Assembly (NCBI GenBank): GCA_048213135.1
Contig: PS015199.1
Location: forward strand, 27,316 to 71,381
Origin: Reclinomonas americana ATCC 50394
Taxonomy: Eukaryota; Jakobida; Jakobea; Jakobida
Direction of reading: 5' to 3'
DNA: 44,066 nucleotides
A program made the position numbers and the translations under genes. Numbering within the stretch: the stretch's first letter is position 1; each line of letters begins with the position of its first letter. Of the stretch, positions 1 to 19,400 are shown one piece after another. The notes beneath the pieces were generated by a model that saw only the letters and a list, made by a program, of their open reading frames with translations, had not been told where the DNA came from and searched no databases.

Positions 1-65
1 TCCTCGTCGTGCCGTTCGGACGGTACGTACGGTACGAGGAGGAGAGAGAGAGAAGAGAGACGGAG

Positions 66-118
<53 letters not shown>

Positions 119-196
119 CCCCTCCATCTCCCATTCTTATTTCCCTTGTACCCCTCCGTCCTTCCCCCATCGACGCAACTCGCTTCGCCTCATTAC

Positions 197-397
197 CCAG
201 TCCATGATGCGCATACTGCACACCCATTGTCGGCGTCGACGGCGGCGTGTTGAACCCCGGCCGCATCGCCGCCTGTCGCATGCCCGTCGGAGTCGACAGT
301 GCCGACGCACCATCCAGCGTGTACCCGGTGCCTCCAGGCGACGTCCCATCAAAGTCGTCCACCATCATCCCCGCTCCAGTGTCCAGGCTCAGAGCGC
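197..397 (-). CDS. possible partial exon of an edge gene, Ser/Thr/Pro-rich product
   Basis: Read on the minus strand this stretch is open for 66 codons and rich in Gly, Thr, Ser and Pro, with several Thr-Pro/Ser-Pro pairs of the kind phosphorylated by proline-directed kinases. It has a possible acceptor just upstream (AG at 398-399) and a possible GTAATG donor just after it (GT at 195-196). The GC-rich codon use resembles the confirmed exons and differs from the microsatellite sequence around it. No family is recognised. The remaining exons would lie toward or beyond the left edge. The plus strand is also open here, so strand and coding status are both uncertain. Confidence 0.35.
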
Positions 398-631
398 CTC
401 CGGGAGAGCGAGAGGGAGAGGCGGGGTCGTCGCCGTGCTTACCCGCTGGTGGAGGGAAAACGAAATGGAGATGAGAGGGTGGAGGGAGAGAGGGAGAAGG
501 AGAGGAGGGCGAAGGAGGGAGGAGGAGAAGGAGGGGGAGGAGAAGGGAGGGAGAAGTAGGGGAAAGACAGAGAGAGGGAGAGTGAGTGACCCATCTGGTG
601 TTTGACAGTGTGCGCCTCTCTCTCTCTTGTG

Positions 632-671
<40 letters not shown>

Positions 672-895
672 TGAGAAGAGATAGCGAGAGAGAGTCCTTG
701 TGAGAGTGTGGCCTTGTCATCTGTCTCATTCACAAGCGAGTTCGTCTCTCTCTCTCTCTCTGTGTGTGTGAGTGAGTGAGTGAGTGAGTGAGTGAGTGAG
801 TGAGTGAGTGAGTGAGTGAGTGAGTGTGTGTGCGTGTGTGTGTGCAATAGTAAGTTTTTGTTTCTCTCTCGCTCATTCTGACACACACACACACA

Positions 896-926
<31 letters not shown>

Positions 927-1634
927 CCACACACAGAGCGAGTGAGTAAGAGTTTGCAAATGAGTTACTTATCGGTATCTCACGCGTCCTTTCACCGCGC
1001 TCTCTCTCTCTCACACTCTCTGTCTGTCTGTCTGCGCCTCTCCCTCTCACTCCGTGTGTGCGCGTGTGAGCAAAGGAGCACAACAGTGTGCGAGAGAGAG
1101 AGTGAGTGAGAGCAGATCCTCTTCTCTCACTCCTAATCACGCACCCGCCAATGACGACTTCCGCACCAAGTGCCGATGCAACTCTGACATAGTCTCTCTC
1201 GCACACAAAGACAAAAAAACAACGCAGCGCGCGGAGAGCAAAACGAAAACGCAAACCAAACATGAATTTTTCCCCTCTTCAAATTGCGCACCCTTTATCT
1301 CTGTCGTTCTCTTGCGTACTCTCTCTCCCAGGTGCAGCCTGCACAACAACTACACAACAACTTTACAAATTCAAGAGGCAACGCAGCTGCATGATGATGC
1401 ACCAGAAACTCAGACATGACGGAAAAAAAGCGAGAAAAAGTCGAGGTGGCTAATGCTGGCATTTCTGCAAGAGAAACCACGGCTACGTGACAAGCATGGA
1501 TTTGACGCCGAATTCCAAACATGAATGCAGAAAACAATTGCGAATGCATGATTATCCTTTTTTTCTTCCTCTTCCTCTTCCTCTTTTGCGTCTCTGTGTG
1601 CTTCCCGTCTCTCTATCTCTCTTTCTTCCGGAAA
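398..1634. repeat. low-complexity intergenic stretch with (CT)n, (GT)n and (GAGT)n arrays
   Basis: The interval holds a (GT)n run near 630-670, a (GAGT)n run near 769-826, mixed (CA)n/(CT)n runs near 880-930 and purine-rich sequence at 480-590. A separate (CT)n run lies at 70-116. From 1140 to 1634 the composition is more balanced and may be 5' flank or UTR of the sigma subunit gene, but I could not support an exon. Long open frames here (Ser-Leu or His-Thr repeats) come only from the microsatellites. Confidence 0.85.
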
Positions 1635-2523
1635 ATGATCCTCTTCCTGCGCATGCTCCTGGTGAACAAGTCAAGAATACGCAGCTTTTGCGTGTCGGCG
1701 GACAATTGCAATCGATATCTTATCGTTAACTGGAGGCGGAGATTGTGCGAAAGTGCCTAGGCGAGGAGGTGGGCGAGGGAGAACGAGAGGAAAAGAGAGC
1801 GCNNNNNNNNNNNNNNNNNNNNACTCTCTCTCTCTCTCTCACTCACTCACTCACTCACTCACTCACTCACTCACTCACTCACTCACTCACTCACTCACTC
1901 ACTCACTCACTCACTCACTCACTCACTCACTCATTCTCACACTCTCACTCACTCACACTCTCACACTCATTCTCACACACACGCGCACTCATTCTCACAC
2001 TCTCTCTCGCTCACTCACACACTCACTCACTCTCTCTCTCGCACACACTCTCTCGCACTCTCGCACTCACTCACTCACTCACACACTCACACACACACAC
2101 TCACACACACACTCACTCACTCACACACTCTCACACACACTCTCACACTCGTACACACTCACACACACACTCTCTCTCGCACACTCCCGCACGCTTTCTC
2201 TCCCATTCACTCACTAACTCACTCCTTCCTCCCTTCCTCCCTCCCTTCCTCCCTCTCTTCCACCTCTCTCTCCTTTCCACCCATCACAGTGCTCCTTCCT
2301 CGAGTACCTCAACTACAAGGTGGTGTTCCGACGATACGCCTCCCTGTTCTTCATTGTCGGCGTCGACGAGGAAGAGGTGAGTCCCTCTTTTTTTTTACTC
2401 ATCCTTTCCGTCTTCTCCTCCTCTCACACGCTCATTGTCTCCTCCTCTCTGCAGAACGAGGTCGCCGTCCTCGAGTTCATCCACTGCCTCGTGGAGACCC
2501 TCGATCGCTTCTTTGAGAACGTC
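1635..2523 (+). CDS. adaptor-protein complex sigma (small) subunit, AP-4/AP-1-like, 3' end missing
   Basis: Sigma subunits form the small core chain of clathrin-type adaptor complexes at the trans-Golgi or endosome. Two exons are clear: 2290-2376 encodes CSFLEY..YKVVFRRYASLFF..GVDEEE and 2455-2523 encodes NEVAVLEFIHCLVETLDRFFENV, joined in phase 0 across a GTGAGT..CAG intron. This is the conserved centre of the longin-like sigma fold. The CSFLEY and GVDxxENE pattern favours AP-4, with AP-1 next. An N-terminal exon is likely at 1635-1768: it starts MILFLRMLLVNK and ends LEAEIVRKCLGEE, matching the sigma N-terminus in position and length. The two halves are one frame apart near 1729, so there is a 1-nt sequencing error, a frameshift or a mis-modelled exon. 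A GTTGCG donor follows at 2524. The remaining third (family motif CELD and onward) was not found before the next gene. Confidence 0.7.
1769..2289 (+). repeat. sigma-gene intron with 20-nt gap and long (CACT)n array
   Basis: The intron between the first two sigma exons begins GTGGGC and ends CACAG. It contains N at 1803-1822 and a (CACT)n array from about 1842 to 1935 that degrades into mixed CACA/CTCT repeats up to about 2220. No exon was seen inside it. Confidence 0.7.
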
Positions 2524-2586
2524 GTTGCGTCTCTGTCTACCTGCCTGTCTCCTGCCGATNNNNNNNNNNNNNNNNNNNNCTCTCTC

Positions 2587-2632
<46 letters not shown>

Positions 2633-3009
2633 GGGCTCAACTTCTGCATCTCATGAACTCGCCATGCAAACGTCGCACTTTCCCTCCCACAATTGGCGGC
2701 AATCGAAGCAACTCCCCATTCTCTCTGTCTCGCGCGCTTCTTCGTACCCAAATCTCTTCCGCATCTCGTGAACACGCTCAGTCTCATACATCAGTCTCCT
2801 TTCATCATCCACACTCTGTCGCACACCCTCAATTGCTCATCTTGCTCTCACCGTCGCTCTTCCCGCTCCCTCTCGCATAACTTCATCCCCAATCCTCTTC
2901 TGCATCTCGTCAACACGATCAGTCTCAAGCAGCATTCTCCTTGCTATACTAGCCGCCCATTGATGCAGCTCTCATTCTTTCTCCCCATGCCCGACTGTGC
3001 CTCCACATT
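2524..3009. other. gap (2560-2579), (CT)n run and unresolved sequence downstream of the sigma exons
   Basis: After the sigma exon ending at 2523 come a 20-nt gap, a (CT)n run at about 2580-2630, and pyrimidine-rich sequence with loose copies of a phrase around 'cttctgcatctcatgaac' and 'ctcttctgcatctcgtcaac'. It looks like degenerate repeat. I could find neither the missing sigma C-terminal exons (plus strand) nor the missing dehydrogenase exons (minus strand). Confidence 0.6.
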
Positions 3010-3585
3010 GCAAGGAAAGCACAGACGTTCTTACTCTCTATGTCGCTCTTCTCGCTCTCTCGAGTCACATCGCCTCCTGCCTGCTTCTGATCAAAGAACT
3101 CTCTCATGGTAATCCTGCATTTCCCTCTCACAAAAAGCTCAGATGTTCTTACTCTCTCCGTCGCTCTTCCCGCTCTCTCGAGTCACATCGCCTCCTGCCT
3201 GCTTCTGATCAAAGAACTCTCTCATGGCAATCCTGCATTTCCCTCTCACAAAAAAGCTCAGACGTTCTTACTCTCTCCGTCGCTCTTCTCGCTCTCTCGA
3301 GTCACATCGCCTCCTGCCTGCTTCTGATCAAAGAACTCTCTCATGGCAATCCTGCATTTCCCTCTCACAGAAAAGCTCAGATGTTCTTACTCTCTCCGTC
3401 GCTCTTCTCGCTCTCTCGACTCACATCGCCTCCTGCCTGCTTCTGATCAAAGAACTCTCTCATGGCAATCCTGCATTTCCCTCTCACAAAAAAGCTCAGA
3501 CGTTCTTACTCTCTCCGTCGCTCTTCTCGCTCTCTCGACTCACATCGCCTCCAGCCTGCTGCTGATCAAAGAACTCTTTCTTCCC
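3010..3585. repeat. minisatellite, about 119-bp unit, nearly five copies
   Basis: A 118-119 bp unit repeats head to tail. The recognisable phrase 'atggcaatcctgcatttc' (first copy atggtaatcc) starts at 3106, 3224, 3343 and 3462, giving spacings of 118, 119 and 119. Flanking partial copies extend the array on both sides. Units differ at only a few positions, so the array is young or homogenised. Frames that run through it encode repeated Ser/Leu-rich peptides and shift between units; I do not treat it as coding. About 250 bp of pyrimidine-rich sequence separates it from the dehydrogenase exon at 3832. Confidence 0.92.
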
Positions 3586-3831
3586 TTTTACAATCGTCGC
3601 ACACAGATGCAGCTCTCTCTGCCTCACTGCTCCTCTTGTGCATGTCGAGAACTTTCTCAGTTTTGCGTGGCTCTTTCTCTCCCACAATCGTCGCTCATCC
3701 AAGTAATCCTCATTCCCTCTCAACTCTTCATCTCCTCGAAAACTACCAGCATTCCTTCCCAATCACTCGTCCTTCACCCTCTCTCTCACCCCTTCCCCTT
3801 CTATCCCCTTCCCTCCGTCCTCCCTTCTCAC

Positions 3832-4983
3832 CTCCTTGATGGTCGCCTGCACCTGACGATCCAGCTGCTCCATGAGATCGCGACGAGCCAGCGGACCCAT
3901 CTGCTCGCCGTGTAAGCACACAAACGCACACACACACACTCAATGCCCTTCCCTTGCCCAACACACACCTGCGTGCGAGCATCCGTGGGATCACCGACCA
4001 CCACCGACTCCATGCGCTGCACGAGGCGGCGGCTGAACTCCTCGACCACCGGTGCCTCCACAATGAAGCGCTTGGCGGCGATGCAACTCTGGCCACTGCA
4101 TCCCACAAAGAATGAGACGCGATGAACATGCACTCCTCCATCCCTGCACGAAAACGCAACGCATTCTGGATGCGAGCGGCGAGCGCCTGATCCGCGGCCA
4201 GATCCAAGTCCGCGTCCTTCAGCACAATGAAGGGGTCCGAGCCGCCCTGCAGCAGCGGGGGAAATCATGAAATTTGCGTCCTTGAATGTGGATAAAGAAA
4301 AAATGGAGGCTACGCACCAGCTCCAACACCGACTTCTTGATCACACTGCCCGCAATGCCGGCCACCGTCTGACCCGCGCGAGTGCTGCCCGTGAGGGTGA
4401 CGGCCTTGATGTCGCGATGACGAATAATGTCGGCCGCCTGGTCATTGTCGACGAACAGATTCTGCACGACATCGGCCGGGAAGCCGGACTCACGGAAAAT
4501 GGCCTCAATGGCCAGCGCGCTTTGTGGGACATTCGGGGCGTGCTGCGGAGGCAGGAGAAAAGGGGGGGGGGTGAGAGACGAGAAGACAAACAGGAAGATG
4601 CATGCAACCTAAGCAGAGGCCAGTTCCCCCACCTTCATCAAGAAAACGTTGCCGACCATCAGCGTGGGGGCGGCGAAGCGGAAGACCTGCCAGAAGGGGA
4701 AGTTCCACGGGAAGATGCCGAAGACGATGCCGATCGGTTGGTAGGAGATGTAGGAGCGCGAGGCGTCGGTGGGGATCATCTTGGATTGGAGGAGGGACTC
4801 GCTTTCGTCGGCAAAGTAGCTGCGGGGCGGGGGAGGAAGAGGGGGAGAGGAGAGTGAGAAGGAGGGGAAAGAGGAGAAGGAGAAGGAAGAGGAGGAAGGG
4901 AGAGAGAGAGCGGGGAATAGAAGAGAGACTGAAGAGAAAATGAGCAGAAGGAAAGAAGAGACATGTTAATAATGAGGAAAGGT

Positions 4984-5019
<36 letters not shown>

Positions 5020-6369
5020 GCGACACGGACGGGGAGTGAGAGAACGAAAGATTAGAAGAGAGCACAGATCAAGCAGATGGAATGCAGACAAGAAAAAGAG
5101 ACAATTAAGAGAAGAGGGAGAGAGGAATAGAGAGTTGAAAGTTCGAAGAGGAGATTCGGCCGAATGAGGAGGAGAGAGGGGAGGGAGGGAGGATAGGGGG
5201 AAGTAAAACAGTGAGACGATGAGAGGCGAACAAAAAGATCAGGAGAGTTGACGTACAATGAGGAGAAAAAGTGGGAGAAGAGAGGAGCGAGGGCAGAACA
5301 GGAGACGGCAAGTGAGACAAGTTGAGGAGAACAGAGAAGGAGGCGTAGAGGTAAGAATAAGGAGCTGCGCGGAGGCAGATAAAAAGAGGAAGAAAAGGGA
5401 GAAGAGAAGAAGAACAAGAGACATGGAAGTGAGTTAATGATATCAGAGATGACAGACGGAAGGGGAGATAGCTGCGAGCGGCGAAGACAGCCACCTGCAA
5501 CCAACACTCACCGCATGCCAATCGCACACTTCTGCACCTCCATGACAGCGTGCGCCAGCGGCTTGCCCATTTCCAGCGTCGCAAGGCTGCCGAGCTCCTT
5601 GGCACGCGAGTCACTGCTCTCACACGAGGAGCAATGAGCAGGCTGCTCAACCACAGACAAAAAAAAAAGCACGCAACAGCAACTGCGCTGCGCGATGCAA
5701 GCACGAGGCGCGAGCGGCAAACGACATGCCCTTCCACGTGTCAAAGGCCTTCAGTCCCTTTTGAATCTGCGAATCACAGAAAGCGGAAAAATCAGCGGGA
5801 ATGCATATGCAAACTCGACATCGAAACTCATGGAAAAGTGTGTGTGCGTGAGAGAGAGAGAGAGAGAAAATGAGAAGGAATGACAAAGCGAGAGAGAAGA
5901 AGAGACAAAGAGTGTGACAGTGTGCGACAAATAGGACGTGTGTGTTTGTGTGTGTGAGTGTGTGTGTGCTCACTCATTCATACACTCACTCCCCACTCAC
6001 TCACTCACTCACTCACTCACTCACTCACTCACTCACTCACTCACTCACTCACACTCACTCACACACACACACACACACACTCTCTCTCTCACTCACTCAC
6101 ACTCACTCACACACACACACACACTCTCTCTCTCACTCTCTCTCTCTCACTCACTCACTCACTCACTCACTCACTCACTCACTCACTCACTCACTTGCNN
6201 NNNNNNNNNNNNNNNNNNNNNNNNNNNNNNNNNNNNNNNNNNNNNNNNNNNNNNNNNNNNNNNNNNNNNNNNNNNCTACCTACCTACCTACCTACCTACC
6301 TACCTACCTACCTACCTACCTACCTACCTACCTACCTACCTACTACCTACTACTACTACTCTCACTACA

Positions 6370-6417
<48 letters not shown>

Positions 6418-6669
6418 ACCCACTCTCTCTCTCTCTCTGTCTCACCCACTCTCTCTCTCTCTCCCTCTCCCCCTCCCTCTCCTCCCGCTCACCTTCTCCT
6501 CCACCTCCTTATTCGTGTGCGACTCGAAGCTCTTGAGGGTCTCACCCGTGACCGGGCTCACAGAGGCATACTTGGGAGGCGGAAGCGGATGCGCCGAGGT
6601 GTTACTCAGCAGTGGCGACGACAGGCCCGAAAAGCGACGAGCGACAGAGAGAAGGCCTCCGCGCAACAT
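3832..6669 (-). CDS. succinate-semialdehyde dehydrogenase (Sad/YneI-type ALDH), C-terminal part missing
   Basis: This enzyme oxidises succinate semialdehyde to succinate with NAD(P)+, the last step of GABA degradation. Eight minus-strand exons join in phase: 6493-6669, 5678-5766, 5512-5613, 4633-4819, 4318-4542, 4161-4246, 3969-4095, 3832-3900, giving 354 aa. The ATG at 6669 opens an Arg/Ser-rich N-terminus typical of a mitochondrial presequence. ALDH landmarks are present: PWNF with Asn about 162, LTGSTRAG, the general-base Glu about 259 in LELGG, and catalytic Cys about 293 in NAGQSC. The run HAPNV and the later GPLARRDL fit the Sad/YneI branch rather than GabD. Two introns start GTTGCG. 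After exon 8 a GTGAGA donor is followed by no recognisable exon, so roughly 110-140 residues (including the EEMFGP region) are absent. The promoter is shared with the divergent gene at 7050. Confidence 0.9.
4820..5511 (-). other. purine-rich intron 3 of the dehydrogenase gene
   Basis: This 692-nt intron is almost entirely A/G on the plus strand, with a (GA)n run at about 4986-5018. Its donor is GTGAGT (minus strand, at 5511) and its acceptor is CCCGCAG before 4819. I see no exon or RNA gene in it. Confidence 0.75.
5767..6492 (-). repeat. dehydrogenase intron 1 with (CACT)n, (CTAC)n, (CT)n arrays and a gap
   Basis: The first intron of the dehydrogenase gene is expanded by a (CACT)n array at about 5993-6050 and again at 6147-6195, an N gap at 6199-6275, a (CTAC)n array at 6276-6345 and (CT)n at 6370-6412. 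Splice ends are GTGAGC and TTCGCAG on the minus strand. The open frames across it are repeat artefacts. Confidence 0.85.
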
Positions 6670-7049
6670 GATCGGAACAAAGCGGGATGGAGGACGCGAC
6701 GAAGTTGAGTTGCAAGTCGTTCTGCACGCATGGCTGAAGGAGTAAGCTGCAATACCCGCGGGCCCTCAGCCCTTGAGCCTTGCCAGTATGGAGCTCGCAG
6801 CGTTTGCAATTCGACGTCGACTTCGACTTCGAATTCGCGTTGCATTTGCAACTCGATAGGATTGCAGTTCACAAAACCCGATTCGTGGCCTTTGCATCGG
6901 TCCTCTGCAGAACAGGCAACGGTCGCGTGCGATCGACGGGTGCAAACAAAGTCGCAATTTTGGCGCCAAAAACAAAGTTTCAACCGTTTCCTTTTTGTTG
7001 AATGAGTAGGCGACGTGCTGCTCCTCACAGAAACACGAGAACGACTCAG
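6670..7049. promoter_or_regulatory. divergent promoter region between the dehydrogenase and NHL gene A
   Basis: This 380-bp spacer separates two start codons that point away from each other. It contains a stretch around 6810-6850 rich in TCGA-type repeats (tcgacgtcgacttcgacttc) and, nearer gene A, the E2F-like and Myb-like elements listed separately. No TATA box is obvious at a standard distance from either ATG. Confidence 0.6.
6957..6990 (+). promoter_or_regulatory. E2F-like palindrome plus Myb-like site upstream of gene A
   Basis: The sequence ATTTTGGCGCCAAAA contains a perfect palindrome TTTTGGCGCCAAAA, which fits the E2F/DP consensus TTTSSCGC on both strands. AACCGTTTC follows at 6982-6990 and matches a Myb core (AACNG). 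The GGCGCC core ends 83 bp before the ATG at 7050. The same pair occurs at almost the same distance upstream of gene B. Assigning these to E2F and Myb is inference from motif shape. Confidence 0.6.
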
Positions 7050-15569
<8,520 letters not shown>

Positions 15570-15584
15570 GTGAAGTCGGGGGCA

Positions 15585-15618
15585 ATTTTGGCGCCAAATT
15601 AAGCGTTTTAACCGTTTC
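15585..15618 (+). promoter_or_regulatory. E2F-like palindrome plus Myb-like site upstream of gene B
   Basis: ATTTTGGCGCCAAAT (15585-15599) repeats the palindrome found before gene A, followed by TAACCGTTTC at 15609-15618. The GGCGCC core ends 82 bp before the gene B ATG, against 83 bp in gene A. It begins only 16 bp after the gene A stop codon, so the whole gene B promoter plus gene A 3' flank fits in 107 bp. Confidence 0.6.
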
Positions 15619-15676
15619 TTCCTCGCTTTGTGCGACAATGCATCCCTCTCCTCACTCACGCACAGACGTTGCTGCT

Positions 15677-15744
15677 ATGCGCGCGCTCATCGCCGTCGCG
15701 CTCCTCGTGCACCTGCTCTGTCTTTCGCGCACTGGCAGTGCAAG

Positions 15745-15784
<40 letters not shown>

Positions 15785-16418
15785 GTGCACGAGTTTTGCG
15801 CTTCATTATGCGCGCCCACGCTTACAGACACTAATCACCTCTCGCAGACGCCCAGACTGTGACCACTGCAGTCGTCAACAACATTACAGGCTCGTCCGCC
15901 ACTCTCAACGCGTGGGTCATTCCCAATAATGTCAGTGGAGGCACCACCAACTCCTTCGAGTGGTCGCCATATGCTGCCGCGATTGGTGTCTCCTCCGCCA
16001 CTGTCTCCACCTTTGTGGGCACGGCAGGCACCTCGGGAACGACGGATGGTGTTGGAGCGAGCGCACGGTTGAATTCACCTGGGGTGCGTATTCGCTGCAG
16101 TGGTCTTCTTTGGAGAGAGTTTGCCCCCCATACTGTGTGTCATCTGCAGGGACTGGCATTTGACGCCACGGGCAACTTGTTCGTGGCTGAGTACGGGTTT
16201 GTCATACTTCACCTGTCTTGTCGAGTCATCTGTCTTTCTGTCTCCCTCTCTCTCACACACACTCTTTCGCGCGATGATGATGGCAGCAACTGTCGCATTC
16301 GACGCGTCACACCCGCAGCCGCAGTGACCACCTTTGCTGGCACCACATGCGGCTTTGCGGATGGCACAGGCGTGGCAGCTCAGTTCAAGAAGTGCATTTC
16401 TGCTCTCTCGTTCACACA

Positions 16419-16449
<31 letters not shown>

Positions 16450-19400
16450 TCTCTCTCTCTCTCTCTCTCTTACTCTCCATACTCATGCGCTCTTGCAGCC
16501 TATCCGGTCTCGCCATCGACCAAACCACGGGAACCATCTATGTCGCCGATGTGAGTGTGGTGGCGGCCTGCATGATCTCAACGTGATGCAGGCACATATT
16601 CTTCTGACTCCGCCTGTGCGTGCGTGTCTCTTCCGCAGTTGATGAACCAAGCGATTCGCGCCGTCACCTCTGCAGCTGTGGTAACCACGCTGGCGGGGAA
16701 CGGAGCGTTGGGGAGTGCGAATGCCTCGGGCGCAGCCGCCTCCTTCAACCAGCCTGTGGGCGTTGCAGTGGACTCCGCGAACCAGGTGGTATATGTGGGC
16801 GACTGGTTCAATAACACCATTCGACAAGTGACCTACGCCGGTGCGGTGACGACCTTTTGTGGCTCGACGGGCATGAGTGGCACTGCCGATGGTGCTTGTG
16901 CCGGAACTGCGCGATTCGGTGGTCCAAATGGCGTGCTGCTCGTCGGGTCCACGTTGTATGTTGGTGAGTGATGTGTGAGGGAGGGGAAGCACCGAGCTGC
17001 TTTCCTCCGTCCTCTTCTGCGCCCTCGGCTTGTGTGTTGAGTACATGTTGGTGACCTGAGAGCGACGGGAGCACAGAGATGCCCTTTCTCCCATTCTCAT
17101 CTTCGCCTTCTGCTTGTGTGTTGAGTGCAGTCGACCGCGGTAACAACTCCATCCGAGCCATTAATACTGTGGCGATGACAGTGACGACCGTGGCGGGTTC
17201 GACGAGCGGCGCATCTGGATCCACGGATGCCACCGGTGAGACCATCTTGTGCATCCTGTGGCATCGTTTGCTTTCGTGCTGATCGATGAGCACCAGGAAC
17301 GACTGCCCGCTTCAACACGCCCATCGGACTGGCATACGACTCTGGAAACAACGTCATTTATGTTGCCGATGTTGCGCAACTTTTCCACACTCTGGGTGTC
17401 TCTCTTCTTGATTCTTACTGCCTGAGCTCCGCAGAGTGGCAACAACACTGTGCGGCAACTCCGAGTGTCAGACTCGTCAGTGACGACGATTGGCGGCGCG
17501 GCAGGCGTGAGTGGCTCCGCCAACGGCAGCGCTCTGACCGTGGCACGCTTCACCTCGCCAGCCCAACTCGCCTTCGATGCATCGACAGCATCGGTGTTGG
17601 TTGCCGATTTCTCCGCACACACCATCCGTCGCCTCTCGCTGGCGTCGCAATCGGTGTCGGCCACACCCGCCACCTCCACCGGCTCCCTCGCCACGTCGGT
17701 CACTGCCTCACTGACTGGATTGGCGAGCAACTGGACCTACTACTACCGCGCCGTCGGTGTCACCTCCACACCCAGCACCATCAATGGCTCTACCGTGTCG
17801 TTCGCCACCACCACCAATGTGGCTCCCACCGACATTAGCTGCTCGTCGACGACGTATGTGTCGCCGTCGGTGGCGAATCAAGTCGTGTGTGCGCTGCAGA
17901 CGACGGACGCGAATGCGGGGCAGTCGTTCACGTACTCGATTGTCGGCGGCGCCAACAGCGGAGTGTTTTCGATCAGCGGACAGTCGTTGGTGATTGCGGC
18001 GGCAGGGCAGACGGGCAGCTCGCTGGCGGTGACCATTCGGTCGACTGACAATGGATCGCCGCCGCTGTTCTTTGACAAGGCGTTCACCATCACCACAGGT
18101 GAGGCGATTGTGATTCTTTATAGTCAATGTGTTCTTTGTCTGCCTCTCCTGCCCATTCTCCTCTACTCTATTTTTCTGAGAGAGGGTTTCTTCCAGTTCT
18201 CCTTCTCCTCCTCCTCCTCCTCCTCCTCCTCCTCCTCCTCCTCCTCCTCCTCCTCCTCCTCCTCCTCCTCCTCCTCTCCCTCCCCCTGTCCCTTTTGTGC
18301 TGGCGACTCACGATGTTCCCCTCCTTCGGTGCGTCACAGCCACCCAGTCACTGGCCACGCTCGCTGCTAGCAGTGTGACAACGTCGACGGCGACATTGAA
18401 TGCGGTGGTGGGCAACTCTGTGGCAGCCTCGACAATGACAAACTCATTCGAGTGGGCGCCTTCGACGGCCGCATTTGGTGTGACACCAACGGTATCCACG
18501 TGGTTAGGCTCGGCGGGCATGCAGGGCTCGACAGATGATACAGGCACTGCCGCTCGTCTCAATCAATCAACGGTTCGTCAATCGTGCGATTCTTCTAGGA
18601 AGTAAGCCTCACGCATTTGTGTCAATGTGACAGAGCGTGGCGATCGATGCCACCGGCACGGCATTTGTGTGCGACACGTACAATCACACAATTCGACGAG
18701 TGACGAGTGGAGGAGTGACGTCGACGTTTGTGGGAACTGCGTTATCGTCTGGCTTGGTCGACGGAATCGGCTCTGCTGCTCGCTTCAACAGACCCTCTGA
18801 CCTGTCGATCGACCTGACCACTGGATATTTGTACATTGCTGATGTTGCGTTGGTTGTGCTGTTCGATGAGTGCATATTCATCGTCTTCTTACGCTGCCGG
18901 TTTCCAGGTTTTGAATTTTGCGATTCGTGTGAGCACCCCTTCCGGCTCTGTGTCAACTCTGGCTGGCAACGGGACTGTGGGCACTGCCAATGGCACCGGA
19001 GCGAGTGCGAGGTTTAATCGCGCGCACGGAATTGATGTTGACTCGTCCAACAAAGCGGTGTACGTTGGTGACTGGTTGAACAAGGCTGTGAGGAAGGTGT
19101 GATACTGCTTCTGCGCCTGCACTTGTTGTGTCATCTATAGCTCAGATCAGACTGTTCCACTTCGCAGATCACTTATGGAGGCGAGGTCACCACATTCTGT
19201 GGTTTGATTGGGTCTTCTGGTACGGCTGACGGAGCATGTACACCAACAGCACGGTTTGGCGGACCGACGGGTGTGACTCTGGATAAGACGACTAGTCGGT
19301 TATTCGTTGGTGTGTGTGTCTGTGTGCGTGCGTGCGTGTGAGTGTGTTGCGTGTTTGTTCAAAAAATGATACTCACACCTTGATGGCGAGCAGCTGATCG

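Noticed and set aside
389-934. Long open frames rich in Ser-Leu, His-Thr or Arg-Glu across (CT)n, (CA)n and (GA)n arrays, here and at 1745-2380, 5938-6745, 7470-9087, 33583-34175 and 42226-43105
   Set aside because: Dinucleotide and tetranucleotide repeats lack stop codons in several frames. The frames have no codon bias or domain and often run through N gaps.
3010-3585. CRISPR-like array
   Set aside because: Units are 119 bp and contiguous without unique spacers, and the window is clearly eukaryotic. It is a minisatellite.
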